From Clostridiales bacterium (GTDB lineage: Bacteria > Bacillota > Clostridia > Christensenellales > Borkfalkiaceae): 64,000 bases of DNA. Where the stretch lies: assembly GCA_015055945.1 (NCBI GenBank), contig SVHH01000002.1:62001-126000 (forward strand), in the 5' to 3' direction. Positions 40,753-50,482 of the stretch are shown piece after piece. The notes beneath the pieces are model-generated. The model was not told the origin of the DNA. It was given only the letters and a program-made list of their open reading frames with translations, and made no database searches. Made by a program: the position numbers and the translations under genes. The first letter of the stretch is position 1, and every line of letters begins with the position of its first letter.

Positions 40753-43422
40753 TTATTTGTAAACTGTTATACCAACAAGGTATACTTTATCGTTTGCCGT
40801 TGCGCCTTTTTCGCCGTAACGAACGAGTAAGTATTCAATCGTTCCGATACTGCTCCAAGAAAGCGACTTCATTCCTTCAATGGTTATACGATTAAGTCCC
40901 TTCTTTAAGGTGCCTTCTACACCTGCGCCAAGACGAGTCTTTCCCTTATAAGTAAAGAGTATGGGAAGTTCATCGTTGCCATCGTAGTAAACTTCGAGTT
41001 GGAGTTTGCTAACAGTGTTATCGAGCGCGGTTACCAAAGCATCTTTAATAAGGAAACTTTGTTGACCAGGAAGACCACTCTTCAACGGTTTAGCAGCGCC
41101 CATCTTAATTTGAAGGTATTCTAAACCTTCCATTTCTTCTTCAGCAAATACATCAGTACCCTTCACAAGACCAAGTTCCATATCTTCTGCTTCACCGGTT
41201 GTGTCATCGGGTAAGATTGACTCTGTGCTGTAGAGTTGTGATGCAGGAGTAAATACTGCTGCACCAGATTCTAATGCAAATGATACGCCCTTAACAATGC
41301 CGTTAGAATCTTTGAAAGAAATTGTAACTGCATCTTCATCTTTACATTCGATGGTATAAATCGAACCACCGTCAGCGGGGGCAGAAGTTACAACGAACTT
41401 ATCACTTACCTTAACGTCATCTTCTTCACCTGAACCTAAAGTATATCCATCTTTAACGTATACGTTATAGAATACTTTACCACGGATATCACTAAAGTCA
41501 GTAATCATTACGTTTGCTTCAGATTCTGCAAGGAGTAGCAAGTTAATAAGTTTTTCTCTTGCATTTTCAACTATTTCACAAGAAATAGTATCGTAAATAC
41601 GAGCAGTATCGTACATAGTAGAGTAAAGAGTGTTCATTATTTTTTGTTCACTAAATCCCTTTGCTTTGTACAATGCTTTAAGTTTATAAACTAATTCCCA
41701 TTCTTCAATACCGTTCTTAAATTCTTTAAGACGCATTGTCGGGATAGGACCGTCTACACCGTATTTTTTACCAGGATAGAACAACCAGCCTTCACCAGGC
41801 TTTGAACGAGAACGAACTGCTTGGTCGTAATAGTTTTCCATATAGTTAGTGCCGTCACCGTTAGCAGTCTTATAGTACTCGGTTGCCCAGTTAAGGTTTG
41901 CAACAATTTCATAATCCGCTGCCATCCAACCTGCAATACGAACAGAAAGGGCGTGGTTACCTAAGTGGTATGAAGGATAAGGTGCTGAAGGCACGTCACA
42001 GCCGTACCACCACATTTCGTGTTGAAGGTTTGCACTCTTATAGTTTTCACGTGCGTCTGCAGAACCTGACTTATTATAGTGCGGACAGAAAGTCATCCAC
42101 ATAACTTCAGGATCATAGTTACCACCGTCTTCATAATAGTCAAGTTGAGTAGTAGAAGTTACAACGTGCGGAACTTTCTTCATAGATTCGAGAAGTTCTT
42201 GGAAGAACGGATCGTTTCTTTGTTCAGCAGGTATACTTTCATCTGCTAAAATCTTATTGTAAACTGCCATAACGCCAGTTTGATAAGAGTAAGCAAGATA
42301 AGGAACGTTAGGTACGTTGTTGTGAAGTTCAGGTTCGTCAACACCCTTACAACTCATTCTTTCAAAAGTATTAACTTTTTTACCAGTTTCTGCCCAGTAA
42401 TCAAGAATACCATAGAACATTGCTGAGAAGTATTTATCAATGGTTTCCTGATTGTAAATAGATTGTGTTGTCTTGCCACTTGCTATATCTTTTTCAGTAG
42501 GAATGGTAACAACTTTGCCGTCAGAATATACGACTTCTAATTTTTCAGTGTTAGTCGTAGAAAGCGCAGCACCATAACCAAAGTTAACGGCGTTATCTCC
42601 CTCGCAATATTTAATAGCAGTTCTTACTAAGTAATCTACATCTTCTTGTGTGCCATGAGAGAATTGGTCGCCCAAACTTGACGGTCCAAGACGGTGATCA
42701 GCAAGTGCTTGAATATAATTCCAACGCATTCTTGCACTGTTATCGAGTTCACCACGTTGATGTCCCCAGTGTATAGAGAAAGAAGAACGGAAAGTCCTTT
42801 CTACAGGAACTTCTGCGTCAACAACCTGAATGGTTACAGGAATGTTTTTTGCTTCTTCACCGATAGTAATAACCATAGTACCTGTGTAGGTGCCTGGTTC
42901 TTGATCGTTGGGGATGTTGAAAGAAACGTAAATGCCTTGGTTGCTGTTAGCAGCCACGTTATTTTCCTTTTGAGCCTTTGTGCCTGAAATAGGTGCAAGA
43001 CCGTCAGGATAATAACCTTGATACAAATAGAATTCTTTTGAGCCTAGGTAAGTATATAACACTTGATAGATGTCAATATTGTCTTTAGAGAGAGTATTTG
43101 AACCGCTCTTAAGATCAGTAATAGACACGTCGAATTCTTTGATGGGTTTTTCACCCGTAGTCATGATGATTTTATCTGCTTCTTCTTCGCCTTTTAATAC
43201 GGTAAGATCAATGGTGGGTTCAAACTTGAACTCATCATACACACCGTGAAGGTCTTGGAGAATTGATTCTGCAGCGTAAGTGCCCCAGAATTCAACGTCT
43301 TCAACCTTTGCGTAACCCACTGACGCTTCATCAGCGCAAGCAGCCGCAGGAAAAGCGGTAATTGCTGCAAGTAAAAATGCAATCAATGACTTTCTCAATT
43401 TCTTGAATGTTTTCATTTTCAC
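40753..43422 (-). CDS. Secreted DUF4091-domain protein (glycoside hydrolase-like)
   Basis: The 889-residue protein has a signal peptide or lipobox (TAFPAAACAD, about residue 30), an N-terminal beta domain ending NIPVTIQVVDAEVPVERTF, and a long TIM-barrel-like centre (about 215-560). This contains MSCKGVDEPELHNN and LRIAGWMAADYEI-like patterns. The DUF4091 part follows with EGWLFYPGKKYGVDGPIPTM and RLKEFKNGIEEWELVYKLKA. The DEPE run is a candidate acid pair. A C-terminal beta domain follows (about 760-889). DUF4091 proteins are thought to act on complex glycans. The operon context with an ABC sugar importer supports this. Confidence 0.78.
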   Translation of the reverse strand: MKMKTFKKLRKSLIAFLLAAITAFPAAACADEASVGYAKVEDVEFWGTYAAESILQDLHGVYDEFKFEPTIDLTVLKGEEEADKIIMTTGEKPIKEFDVSITDLKSGSNTLSKDNIDIYQVLYTYLGSKEFYLYQGYYPDGLAPISGTKAQKENNVAANSNQGIYVSFNIPNDQEPGTYTGTMVITIGEEAKNIPVTIQVVDAEVPVERTFRSSFSIHWGHQRGELDNSARMRWNYIQALADHRLGPSSLGDQFSHGTQEDVDYLVRTAIKYCEGDNAVNFGYGAALSTTNTEKLEVVYSDGKVVTIPTEKDIASGKTTQSIYNQETIDKYFSAMFYGILDYWAETGKKVNTFERMSCKGVDEPELHNNVPNVPYLAYSYQTGVMAVYNKILADESIPAEQRNDPFFQELLESMKKVPHVVTSTTQLDYYEDGGNYDPEVMWMTFCPHYNKSGSADARENYKSANLQHEMWWYGCDVPSAPYPSYHLGNHALSVRIAGWMAADYEIVANLNWATEYYKTANGDGTNYMENYYDQAVRSRSKPGEGWLFYPGKKYGVDGPIPTMRLKEFKNGIEEWELVYKLKALYKAKGFSEQKIMNTLYSTMYDTARIYDTISCEIVENAREKLINLLLLAESEANVMITDFSDIRGKVFYNVYVKDGYTLGSGEEDDVKVSDKFVVTSAPADGGSIYTIECKDEDAVTISFKDSNGIVKGVSFALESGAAVFTPASQLYSTESILPDDTTGEAEDMELGLVKGTDVFAEEEMEGLEYLQIKMGAAKPLKSGLPGQQSFLIKDALVTALDNTVSKLQLEVYYDGNDELPILFTYKGKTRLGAGVEGTLKKGLNRITIEGMKSLSWSSIGTIEYLLVRYGEKGATANDKVYLVGITVYK

Positions 43423-43450
43423 CTCTAAACGTTTAGTTTCGCATAAGTCG

Positions 43451-43486
43451 CCAAATCGGTTCGGTCAATTTGACCGAGCCGATTGG
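43451..43486 (-). promoter_or_regulatory. Intercistronic hairpin downstream of the solute-binding protein gene
   Basis: A stem CCAAATCGGTTCGGTCA / TGACCGAGCCGATTGG with few mismatches and no T run. It lies between the binding-protein gene and the DUF4091 gene. Such hairpins can protect the upstream mRNA from 3' decay so that the binding protein is made in excess. Confidence 0.55.
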
Positions 43487-43542
43487 CATTTATAGCGCTT
43501 TTTTGCTAATTTGCTACAAATTTATTAAATTTTAAATTAAAA

Positions 43543-45354
43543 TTAATTAGCTGAAGATTCAACTTGATTTACAACTGAAGTCCAGTTGTCGCCTTTCCAG
43601 TAGTCAATATCCATCTCAAAGATCTTTTGAGCAGTATATCTAGTACTAATCATAGATACCATATCCTTGTTCAAGTTACCATTGTAACCCTTGAGATGTT
43701 CAAGACCACACTTACCAAATAAGAATTGAGTAGGTGCAGGAATAACGCCACAGTCTACATTGTTACCATTTTGTCCATACATAAGGTCATACTTGGTTTT
43801 TGCTTCAGGTTCAAAAGTTTCAGTTGCTCTGTCATATGCTTCTTGATCGAGTTTTTCATAATAGATAACCGGGAATGACAAGCCTTTTGAAGCCACGCCA
43901 AATTTTTCGATAGCAACGTCGGTGTAGAAGAATCTCAAGAAGTCAATAGCAATTGCCTTTGCAGGAGTAGATTGAGGAATAACTGCTGCTTGACCAGGAA
44001 GAGTTCTAGAAGCGTTATAAGTACGTGCTTCTTTAACAATCTTCCAGTCTTGTTCAGTTACTTTGTAACCAGCATAATCCTTGTTTGCATCGTAACCGAT
44101 GCCTTCATCGATATCTCTAATCATAGCAGCGAGAACAGCGTCGTACTTGTTCTTATTTTCTTGGGTGAGTTCTTTATAGGGCTTAGAACTTATAGCGATA
44201 TTAAAAGATTCATGCGTATAAGGTTTGCCACTAGAATCTTTTTCCACTTCAGTTGCAGGGTTTTCCTTTTGGTAGAAAGAAAGTCTTTCAACGAGTTGAG
44301 AAAGAACCGGAGTCTTCATGGTAACGATTTCGTAGTCTTCGCCACCACCTCTTCTTGCAGCGTCACGTTGTAATTGCATTTCAGTGGTAAAATAGTCGCC
44401 GTTCCAGTGGAAGATACCTTCACCTGCTAAGAAAGCACCTTGGCCTTTCTTAAAGTCGGTTTCTGCAGAGTCTTCATAAGCATAATTTTGGTAAGTTTCT
44501 TCAATAGTTTCAAGTGAACGAAGTCTACCCTTTTGAGCAAAAATTTCATTGGTCGGCATGCCGCCTTCTTCATTTGAACCATAGGTGTAGAAGTTTTCGT
44601 ATTGATCATAACCTTCGTATTGTACCCAGTATACAGGGAATTGAGATGTCGCATAACCACCGTTTTTAGAAGTGTGCATAATGGGAGTGTTGGTATGCAT
44701 CGGTCTACCTTGCATGCTGTAGTCGTAACCTTGTGATTTAATGTTATCACAAATGTTGAACATCTCTTCAGTGGTTACAGGAAGTTCCCAACCGCGTTCT
44801 GCTGCGAGTTTATCAAACAAAGTTTTATTATACATCCAACTATAGAAAATGTAAACGTACTTAAAGCCATAATAACTATCGTACTTTTCACCATCTATTT
44901 CAACTTTCTCATATTCCGGTTCGTAAAGCGCTTCTCTAGCAAGTTGGGGAACTCTATTCATGATGAGTTCGCCAGGTTGGCCAGGAACTTCAGTCATATA
45001 AACTGTATCGGTAAGATTAACAAGGAAAGACGGATCAAGTTTATCAATACCGTGTGAACCAAAGAACAAGTCATAAGTGTTAGTCTTTTGGTTCTGCAAT
45101 CTATTTGACGCAAAACTAGAATTTGAGTTGGTTTCAAGTTGAACTTTAAGATCAGGATATTTTTCCTTTACCCAATCTTGTTCCTTGAACAACTTAATGT
45201 TTTCTTCGAGCCATGTAGATCCAAAACCTTGAATATAGCAATATATTTCAAGAACGTTGGGGTCATTTGAACCTTCATTGCCCTTACAGCCAACGCCAGC
45301 AAACGCAGTAAATGCGATGCAGATTGACATCAAAAGTGCTAAAAGTTTTTTCAT
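43543..45354 (-). CDS. Extracellular solute-binding lipoprotein of a sugar ABC importer
   Basis: The 603-residue protein has a lipoprotein signal (FAGVGC, Cys 23) and a family-1 solute-binding fold: EIYCYIQGFGSTWLEENIKL at the start, the hinge region with YDLFFGSHG, FYSWMYNKTLFDKLA and a late FLRFFYTDVAIEKFG. It is longer than usual (about 430), with an insert around 225-330. It pairs with the two upstream permease genes. The substrate is presumably an oligosaccharide from the polymer attacked by the neighbours; no ATPase gene is present, so a shared one must serve. Confidence 0.9.
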   Translation of the reverse strand: MKKLLALLMSICIAFTAFAGVGCKGNEGSNDPNVLEIYCYIQGFGSTWLEENIKLFKEQDWVKEKYPDLKVQLETNSNSSFASNRLQNQKTNTYDLFFGSHGIDKLDPSFLVNLTDTVYMTEVPGQPGELIMNRVPQLAREALYEPEYEKVEIDGEKYDSYYGFKYVYIFYSWMYNKTLFDKLAAERGWELPVTTEEMFNICDNIKSQGYDYSMQGRPMHTNTPIMHTSKNGGYATSQFPVYWVQYEGYDQYENFYTYGSNEEGGMPTNEIFAQKGRLRSLETIEETYQNYAYEDSAETDFKKGQGAFLAGEGIFHWNGDYFTTEMQLQRDAARRGGGEDYEIVTMKTPVLSQLVERLSFYQKENPATEVEKDSSGKPYTHESFNIAISSKPYKELTQENKNKYDAVLAAMIRDIDEGIGYDANKDYAGYKVTEQDWKIVKEARTYNASRTLPGQAAVIPQSTPAKAIAIDFLRFFYTDVAIEKFGVASKGLSFPVIYYEKLDQEAYDRATETFEPEAKTKYDLMYGQNGNNVDCGVIPAPTQFLFGKCGLEHLKGYNGNLNKDMVSMISTRYTAQKIFEMDIDYWKGDNWTSVVNQVESSAN

Positions 45355-45588
45355 ATATTTTCTCCTTATATAAATATTTACAACTTTAGTTTCCTTAAAT
45401 TGATTTAAGGTTTATCTTTGGCTGTGCCTATATATATTATATAATGTTTATAGGCGCGCCTTGATATTTTTATCAATATCTAAGATATCTAAAAGGATTT
45501 TGATGCAAGTTTAGAAAAGGGACGGGTCCCTATTCGCACTTAAACTTGTGAAATTTATAACTCTTACGAGTTGTTATGATGACGTTTA
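45355..45588 (-). promoter_or_regulatory. Structured intercistronic region before the binding-protein gene
   Basis: It holds several hairpins on the minus strand: ATAACTC/GAGTTAT near 45560, a nested CAAGTTTAG...CTTAAACTTG with GGGAC/GTCCC inside (about 45507-45551), and GATATTGATAAAAATATC. A candidate promoter box TATAAT lies near 45440. It may uncouple expression of the binding protein from that of the permeases. Confidence 0.45.
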
Positions 45589-46527
45589 TTAACCTTTAAG
45601 ACCACCAATTGATAAGTTTGTCATCATTTTTTCTGCGATAAAGCCATAGAGCACCATAACCGGTATAAGTGTTATTACAAGACCACAGAAATAGTAAGGC
45701 ATACCTACGTATGAGATACCACTTTTTATCTTATATAGACCGGTTGCAACGGTAGGTGTTGAAGGTAAGTACATAAGCGGACTGCCATAGTTGTTCCACA
45801 AGCCTACTGCTGAAGTAATTGAGAACGCTGAAAGCATAGGCATTGCTTGGGGTAACATAATGTTGAAGTATACAGTGTTATCACTACCACCGTCAATATA
45901 AACCGCTTCTGCGTATTCCCACGAAATACTACTAAACAAACCAACCATGGTTAAGAATGAACCACCCAAACCACCGAATGTTGTCATAATTAAGTAGAAC
46001 GGACCTTGGTCGTAAAGCCCTAAGTCGTTAATCAATTTATACGCCGAACCACCTGAACCGTATACCGGCAAGATTGCCATAGTAATAACGTAACTGTAAA
46101 GGAAGTTTCTACCAACGAAACGATACTTAGAAATAATATAAGCAGTGGTTGCGTGCCAGAAAATGGTTTGGAACGTACCAATACCAACCCACCATGCAGA
46201 GTTTACTAACATACCCGCAAAGGTGATGCCTTCTAGTTGAAGTTCATTGAATGCATCAATGTATTGTCCTGGTTTCCAATCTTTGAGAGGAGAAACGTAA
46301 TCCCAACCATACATAACTAAGTTCAAGTCGTATGAGAAAGTATCTTCTAAAGATTTAATTAAAAGCCATACTACCGGGAACACGAGAGAGAAAGCGTAGA
46401 GAGCACAGAAAAGAGCCATCGCTACAAAGAAGAACTTTTCTGCAACCGTTGTGCGCTGAATTAATATTGAGTTGTCTTTCTTCGGCTTCATAATTTTGAT
46501 GCCGTTAACCGTAACAAATCTTGACAT
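45589..46527 (-). CDS. Carbohydrate ABC transporter permease (LplC/MalG type)
   Basis: The 312-residue membrane protein has six predicted segments and the EAA loop EYAEAVYIDGGSDNTVYFNI, followed by MLPQAMPMLSAFSITSAVGL. The N-terminal cytoplasmic tail is about 35 residues. It belongs to the CUT1/LplC group and pairs with the permease 10 bases upstream. It imports the ligand delivered by the binding protein. Confidence 0.93.
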   Translation of the reverse strand: MSRFVTVNGIKIMKPKKDNSILIQRTTVAEKFFFVAMALFCALYAFSLVFPVVWLLIKSLEDTFSYDLNLVMYGWDYVSPLKDWKPGQYIDAFNELQLEGITFAGMLVNSAWWVGIGTFQTIFWHATTAYIISKYRFVGRNFLYSYVITMAILPVYGSGGSAYKLINDLGLYDQGPFYLIMTTFGGLGGSFLTMVGLFSSISWEYAEAVYIDGGSDNTVYFNIMLPQAMPMLSAFSITSAVGLWNNYGSPLMYLPSTPTVATGLYKIKSGISYVGMPYYFCGLVITLIPVMVLYGFIAEKMMTNLSIGGLKG

Positions 46528-46537
46528 AACGCACCTC

Positions 46538-47500
46538 CTAATATTCTACCTGCGGGAGCACTTCGGTAAAGATCCATTTCACGAAGAAAATGAACGGTAA
46601 TACCAAAAGGGTTAAACACAAGCCTACACCACAAACGAGAGTGTATTGACCTGCCATGTTTTTACCGCCGGCATAAACCTTTGACCACATCCAGAACGAC
46701 AACGTATGCGCGTTGATTGAGAAGGACGTTTGGTCACCTACTAGCAACAAGAGCGAGCCTGACGCTTCTAAGATACCGGTGATTGCGAGAAGAAGAATGG
46801 TTGACAAGGTCGGCCAAATCATCGGAAGGATGATGTTGAAGAATTCTCTAAACGCCTTAACGCCGTCAAGTCTACCTGCTTCCAACGTGTCGGTCGGGAT
46901 TCTCGTCATCGCGCCGCAGAATAGCAACATTGATTGACCGAGTGAGTCCCATATACCGTATGCGATAACCGTTCCCGTAACCGTATCAGGGTTACCAAGC
47001 AAACCGTCAGCAGGATAAGTCCAGCCAAATTGTTGACACATATTACCAAACAAACCATGCTTTGAAACGATTTCAATAAACACGGTCGTCATAGCAATAT
47101 TAGGAATAATTGCGGGGAAGTAGAATATGTATCTCCAAATTTTATAACCGTATACCTTCTTGTAAATTAAGTACGCGATAAGAAGTTGGAAAGGGAATTT
47201 GATAAACAAGCCTACGGTAAAGTGGGTAAGCGTGTTTTTCAAAGCGATAAGCAATTGACCATCTTGTGAGAACATTTCGTTAAAAAAGTAGGTAATGTTA
47301 TAAAGAGTAAAATTACCCTCCAAATCTTGGAAAGCCATCATGATCGATTGCACTTTTTCGTAAAAACCGAAGATTAAAGAAGTAACTATCGGCGGAACCA
47401 ACCACAACCAAATAAATATTAACTGGTTACGGCGGAAACTACCCATGCCACTTTTCTTACTCTTCTTCTTTACTGCTTGAAGTTGAGTCTGTTCTTGCAT
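46538..47500 (-). CDS. Carbohydrate ABC transporter permease (LplB/MalF type)
   Basis: The 320-residue membrane protein has six segments after a basic N-terminus, with FPAIIPNIAMTTVFIEIVSK and the EAA loop LEAGRLDGVKAFREFFNIIL. It is the first gene of the importer operon and lies behind a consensus promoter and a short attenuator-like hairpin. GGAGGA precedes the ATG. Confidence 0.93.
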   Translation of the reverse strand: MQEQTQLQAVKKKSKKSGMGSFRRNQLIFIWLWLVPPIVTSLIFGFYEKVQSIMMAFQDLEGNFTLYNITYFFNEMFSQDGQLLIALKNTLTHFTVGLFIKFPFQLLIAYLIYKKVYGYKIWRYIFYFPAIIPNIAMTTVFIEIVSKHGLFGNMCQQFGWTYPADGLLGNPDTVTGTVIAYGIWDSLGQSMLLFCGAMTRIPTDTLEAGRLDGVKAFREFFNIILPMIWPTLSTILLLAITGILEASGSLLLLVGDQTSFSINAHTLSFWMWSKVYAGGKNMAGQYTLVCGVGLCLTLLVLPFIFFVKWIFTEVLPQVEY

Positions 47501-47567
47501 TAGTTTTTCCTCCTATATATGTTGAAAAAAACACCCAAAAGGGTGCAACATCCCTAAGGTACACCTA

Positions 47568-47597
47568 ATTATACCGCGTGTGTATAGTTTTTGTCAA
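47568..47597 (-). promoter_or_regulatory. Promoter of the sugar importer operon
   Basis: TTGACA (47597-47592), 18 bases, TATAAT (47573-47568) on the minus strand. In the leader, CACCC/GGGTG followed by T7 (about 47525-47546) looks like a short attenuator. Confidence 0.8.
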
Positions 47598-48023
47598 GCG
47601 AAATATCAAATTTTTTGTATTTTTCTAGCGAAATTATAGGTGGAAAAATTTTACTAACCCCACCATAAAACCCCTCCTAGACCAATTTGCCGTAATTGCT
47701 CTATAGCGCAAAAAATATACTTATTAATTAAAATCGTATATATTGGCGTTTAAGGCTTTTACAAACACAATTTGTGCTATAAATTGTGTATTTTAATTAT
47801 TTTGACCACAAGATTAAAAAATTAATTTTTACATTCTTGCGTTAAATCTGTTTACATAAGTTTATGCAAATTAAACGCTTACGTTTCGTTAAAACCACCA
47901 ATTTTTCTTTCTTTAGTTTGTTTTACGCCCATATTCGGCACTTTTTTACAAAAAAATTAAAGTTGTCTTTACGCATTTCAAAATTAGTATATTGCTTGTA
48001 TCTAAAAGTTTTTATTTAAAACG
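47598..48023. other. AT-rich intergenic region between two glycan operons
   Basis: About 425 bases with no gene that I can support. It is very AT-rich, and only weak inverted repeats were seen, for example ATTTGTGCTATAAATTG. It probably holds regulator sites upstream of the importer promoter. Confidence 0.4.
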
Positions 48024-48056
48024 ATATACCCCGCCAGCACGGCGGGGTATATAAAA
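48024..48056 (-). terminator. Terminator of the esterase-DUF4838 operon
   Basis: Stem ATATACCCCGCC / GGCGGGGTATAT, 20 bases past the DUF4838 stop on the minus strand. Confidence 0.85.
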
Positions 48057-48076
48057 TTAATCTTTGATTTAGTGTT

Positions 48077-50482
48077 TTATTCTCTTCCCACTAATTTGTA
48101 GGTGGTAAAGTTTTGCTTGCCCCAAAGCCCAAAGCCTTTCCAGCCCCAACCTGTTCTGCCATAAACGTCATAGAATACGCAGAAGTGTCCATAAGGCTTG
48201 AAAGAATCAAGCGTTACGTCAAGCGCTTTATATGGAATTACTTGAACGAAAAACGCTGCGCGTTTTGTTTTGTCTTCAGACAAGAACACTTTTTGAACTT
48301 TTTTTACACCTTCGGGCGTTTTAACAGTAGAAGGTGAACCGTGGTTAATATAGTAACGGTCGCGAGTGTCGCCCTTATTAAAACCGCAAGTATAGCCGTA
48401 GAATACTTCGTTATTTAGCGCGTTTCCACCAAAATAACTTTCAGCGCGGAAGTTAAGTTCACTGCCGTCTTCTCGGAATACTTTTAACCCACACTCTTCG
48501 TGCGGAACAATTTTTTCTAAGCCTTCATCAAAAATAGTATAACCAAAGTAGAGATTGTTTTCATCGTAGAGCATTACTCTTGAAAATTTATGTTTTTCAT
48601 CAAAATCATCCAACGTTAGATAATTTTTAAGAACCACGCTCTTTTTTCCCTTATTCCAAATACTGTCTTTATTATTCATCCAGTCAAGTTGGCCTTCAGA
48701 CAAGGGGTCAACGCCGTTACACCATAAAACTTCACCGTCTTCATCAACGAACTTTTCGTATTTGCCGATGTACTCTTTTAACGTGGTGTAAATGCTTTCA
48801 ATTCTTTCTTTAACATTTATATTATTGGTTTTTGCAAGTGCTTTTTCCAAGGTTGCTAAAACCGCATCCTTAATACCTGCTTTGATAATGAATTGATAGA
48901 TATAAACGTCTCCACCACTCATCCACCATACGTAAGTATCCGTGCCGTTATAACCTTTTTCAATCAAGTTATAATATTCAAGCATTTCTTCGGCAACTTC
49001 TTTGTAAACGATTTTACAATACCTTTTCTTTAACGCTTCTAAGTCTTGGTCGGGGTTCCACATTAGTTTATGCAAGCCCCAAGTATACATTTCGTTAAAA
49101 TCGTTAAACCTTCTTGCAAACGCTTGCTTTTCGGTATAACTTTCAAGTCTTGAACAGTCCACCTTTCCTTCAGGCGTAAAGCCTTTAATGCCTATTTCAC
49201 GCCAGAATTTTAGGTCTTCTTGCGCAACCTTCCAAATAGGACGGCTATAATAACCACCCTTAAAACAGTTCCAGTATGCGTTTACACATACGCTGTTACT
49301 GTGCTTAACCCACTCTTTAAGATTATCACGAACGCGCCAGTTATCTTTCTTAACAGGGTCGTTGTGCGCAACATGCATGTTTGCCGATAAGGGAGCAACT
49401 TTAATGAATACTCTATCGTCAACTTTGATTGCAGGGGCAACTTCACTATACATATACGCTTGCGTATGAATTACCGTGTTAGGACGAATTCTATTGAGTT
49501 CTTTAATAAGTCTATTGATAAAGTTAAAGTATACGGTTGACTTATAATTTTTGTCCGTGGGATATACTGTTACACCGCAATCCGTAGTAAAGGGTTGTTC
49601 GTGAAGTTTAACGCCATTGTGGTACATATAAAAGCAAGGATTGTCAGGCATATTGTAACACGCTACGTCATTTTCGTGACATCCTTCCAAATATTGGGCC
49701 ATCTTTTTAGCGATGATTTTAGGCACTTCGGGATGGTAAAAATTAAGATAACTTTCCAAATGACTATTAGAAGTTGCAACCAATTTTCTCGGCGTGCCGT
49801 CTTCATAAGTCATAAAATACTCGGGGTTAGTGTCGATATATTCTTCAATACTTCTAAAAGACGCGCTTGCCAAACTTTGACCGGTAACACCGTATTCATA
49901 CCAATCTTCGTCGCAGTGGTGATAAACGCCCGTGATTTTATTTCTCGCAAGGCAAATGGCCGTACCTTTATCGCCGTGGTTAACGTTGTCCGTACCATAA
50001 CCACAAGTGTTCCACACCCTTACTTTAAAGGGTGATTTTTCGCAATAATTGATAACGGTAGCGGAAATTTCTGACATAGGCAGATATTCAATAGAATATT
50101 CTTCCGCACCGCGAGCCCAAATAATATCACTGTTTTTTTCCAAAAAATCATGTGCGCCGTAAGATGCGCCAAAGTCGTTATGACCTAAGATAATTACGTT
50201 TCCATCCTTTTCCATTACGGCAAAGCCGTCTGTGCCAAGTGTGTAATCATATTCTTTTTTGAAAGTTTGCGCGTAATCACTATCACTAAAGTGCGCAATA
50301 ATAATACCGTTTTCAACCTTTGCTAAGTCGTTTACTCTAAAAAGTTCTGACTTAACGCCCGTCGCCAAAAAAGCCGCTTCGATAATGTCGAGCGCTGCGC
50401 GGTTAACTATTGCTGACGCATCGTCTTTGATGTAAAAATTCAAAAGGCTTTTGCCGTTTGATATAAATTTTAAGTTACTCAT
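48077..50482 (-). CDS. DUF4838 protein, alpha-glucuronidase-like glycoside hydrolase
   Basis: The 801-residue protein lacks a signal peptide and is probably cytoplasmic. The N-terminal domain (about 1-135) resembles the GH67/GH20 accessory domain with DGFAVMEKDGNVIILGHNDF and GASYGAHDFLE. The DUF4838 barrel (about 140-560) has DNPCFYMYHN and TVIHTQAYMYSE. A C-terminal beta domain (about 620-801) with LYDENNLYFGYTIFDEG looks like a carbohydrate-binding module. It overlaps the upstream esterase gene by 4 bases. With uxuAB in the same window, removal of glucuronate from oligosaccharides is a plausible role, but catalytic residues cannot be named here. Confidence 0.8.
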   Translation of the reverse strand: MSNLKFISNGKSLLNFYIKDDASAIVNRAALDIIEAAFLATGVKSELFRVNDLAKVENGIIIAHFSDSDYAQTFKKEYDYTLGTDGFAVMEKDGNVIILGHNDFGASYGAHDFLEKNSDIIWARGAEEYSIEYLPMSEISATVINYCEKSPFKVRVWNTCGYGTDNVNHGDKGTAICLARNKITGVYHHCDEDWYEYGVTGQSLASASFRSIEEYIDTNPEYFMTYEDGTPRKLVATSNSHLESYLNFYHPEVPKIIAKKMAQYLEGCHENDVACYNMPDNPCFYMYHNGVKLHEQPFTTDCGVTVYPTDKNYKSTVYFNFINRLIKELNRIRPNTVIHTQAYMYSEVAPAIKVDDRVFIKVAPLSANMHVAHNDPVKKDNWRVRDNLKEWVKHSNSVCVNAYWNCFKGGYYSRPIWKVAQEDLKFWREIGIKGFTPEGKVDCSRLESYTEKQAFARRFNDFNEMYTWGLHKLMWNPDQDLEALKKRYCKIVYKEVAEEMLEYYNLIEKGYNGTDTYVWWMSGGDVYIYQFIIKAGIKDAVLATLEKALAKTNNINVKERIESIYTTLKEYIGKYEKFVDEDGEVLWCNGVDPLSEGQLDWMNNKDSIWNKGKKSVVLKNYLTLDDFDEKHKFSRVMLYDENNLYFGYTIFDEGLEKIVPHEECGLKVFREDGSELNFRAESYFGGNALNNEVFYGYTCGFNKGDTRDRYYINHGSPSTVKTPEGVKKVQKVFLSEDKTKRAAFFVQVIPYKALDVTLDSFKPYGHFCVFYDVYGRTGWGWKGFGLWGKQNFTTYKLVGRE

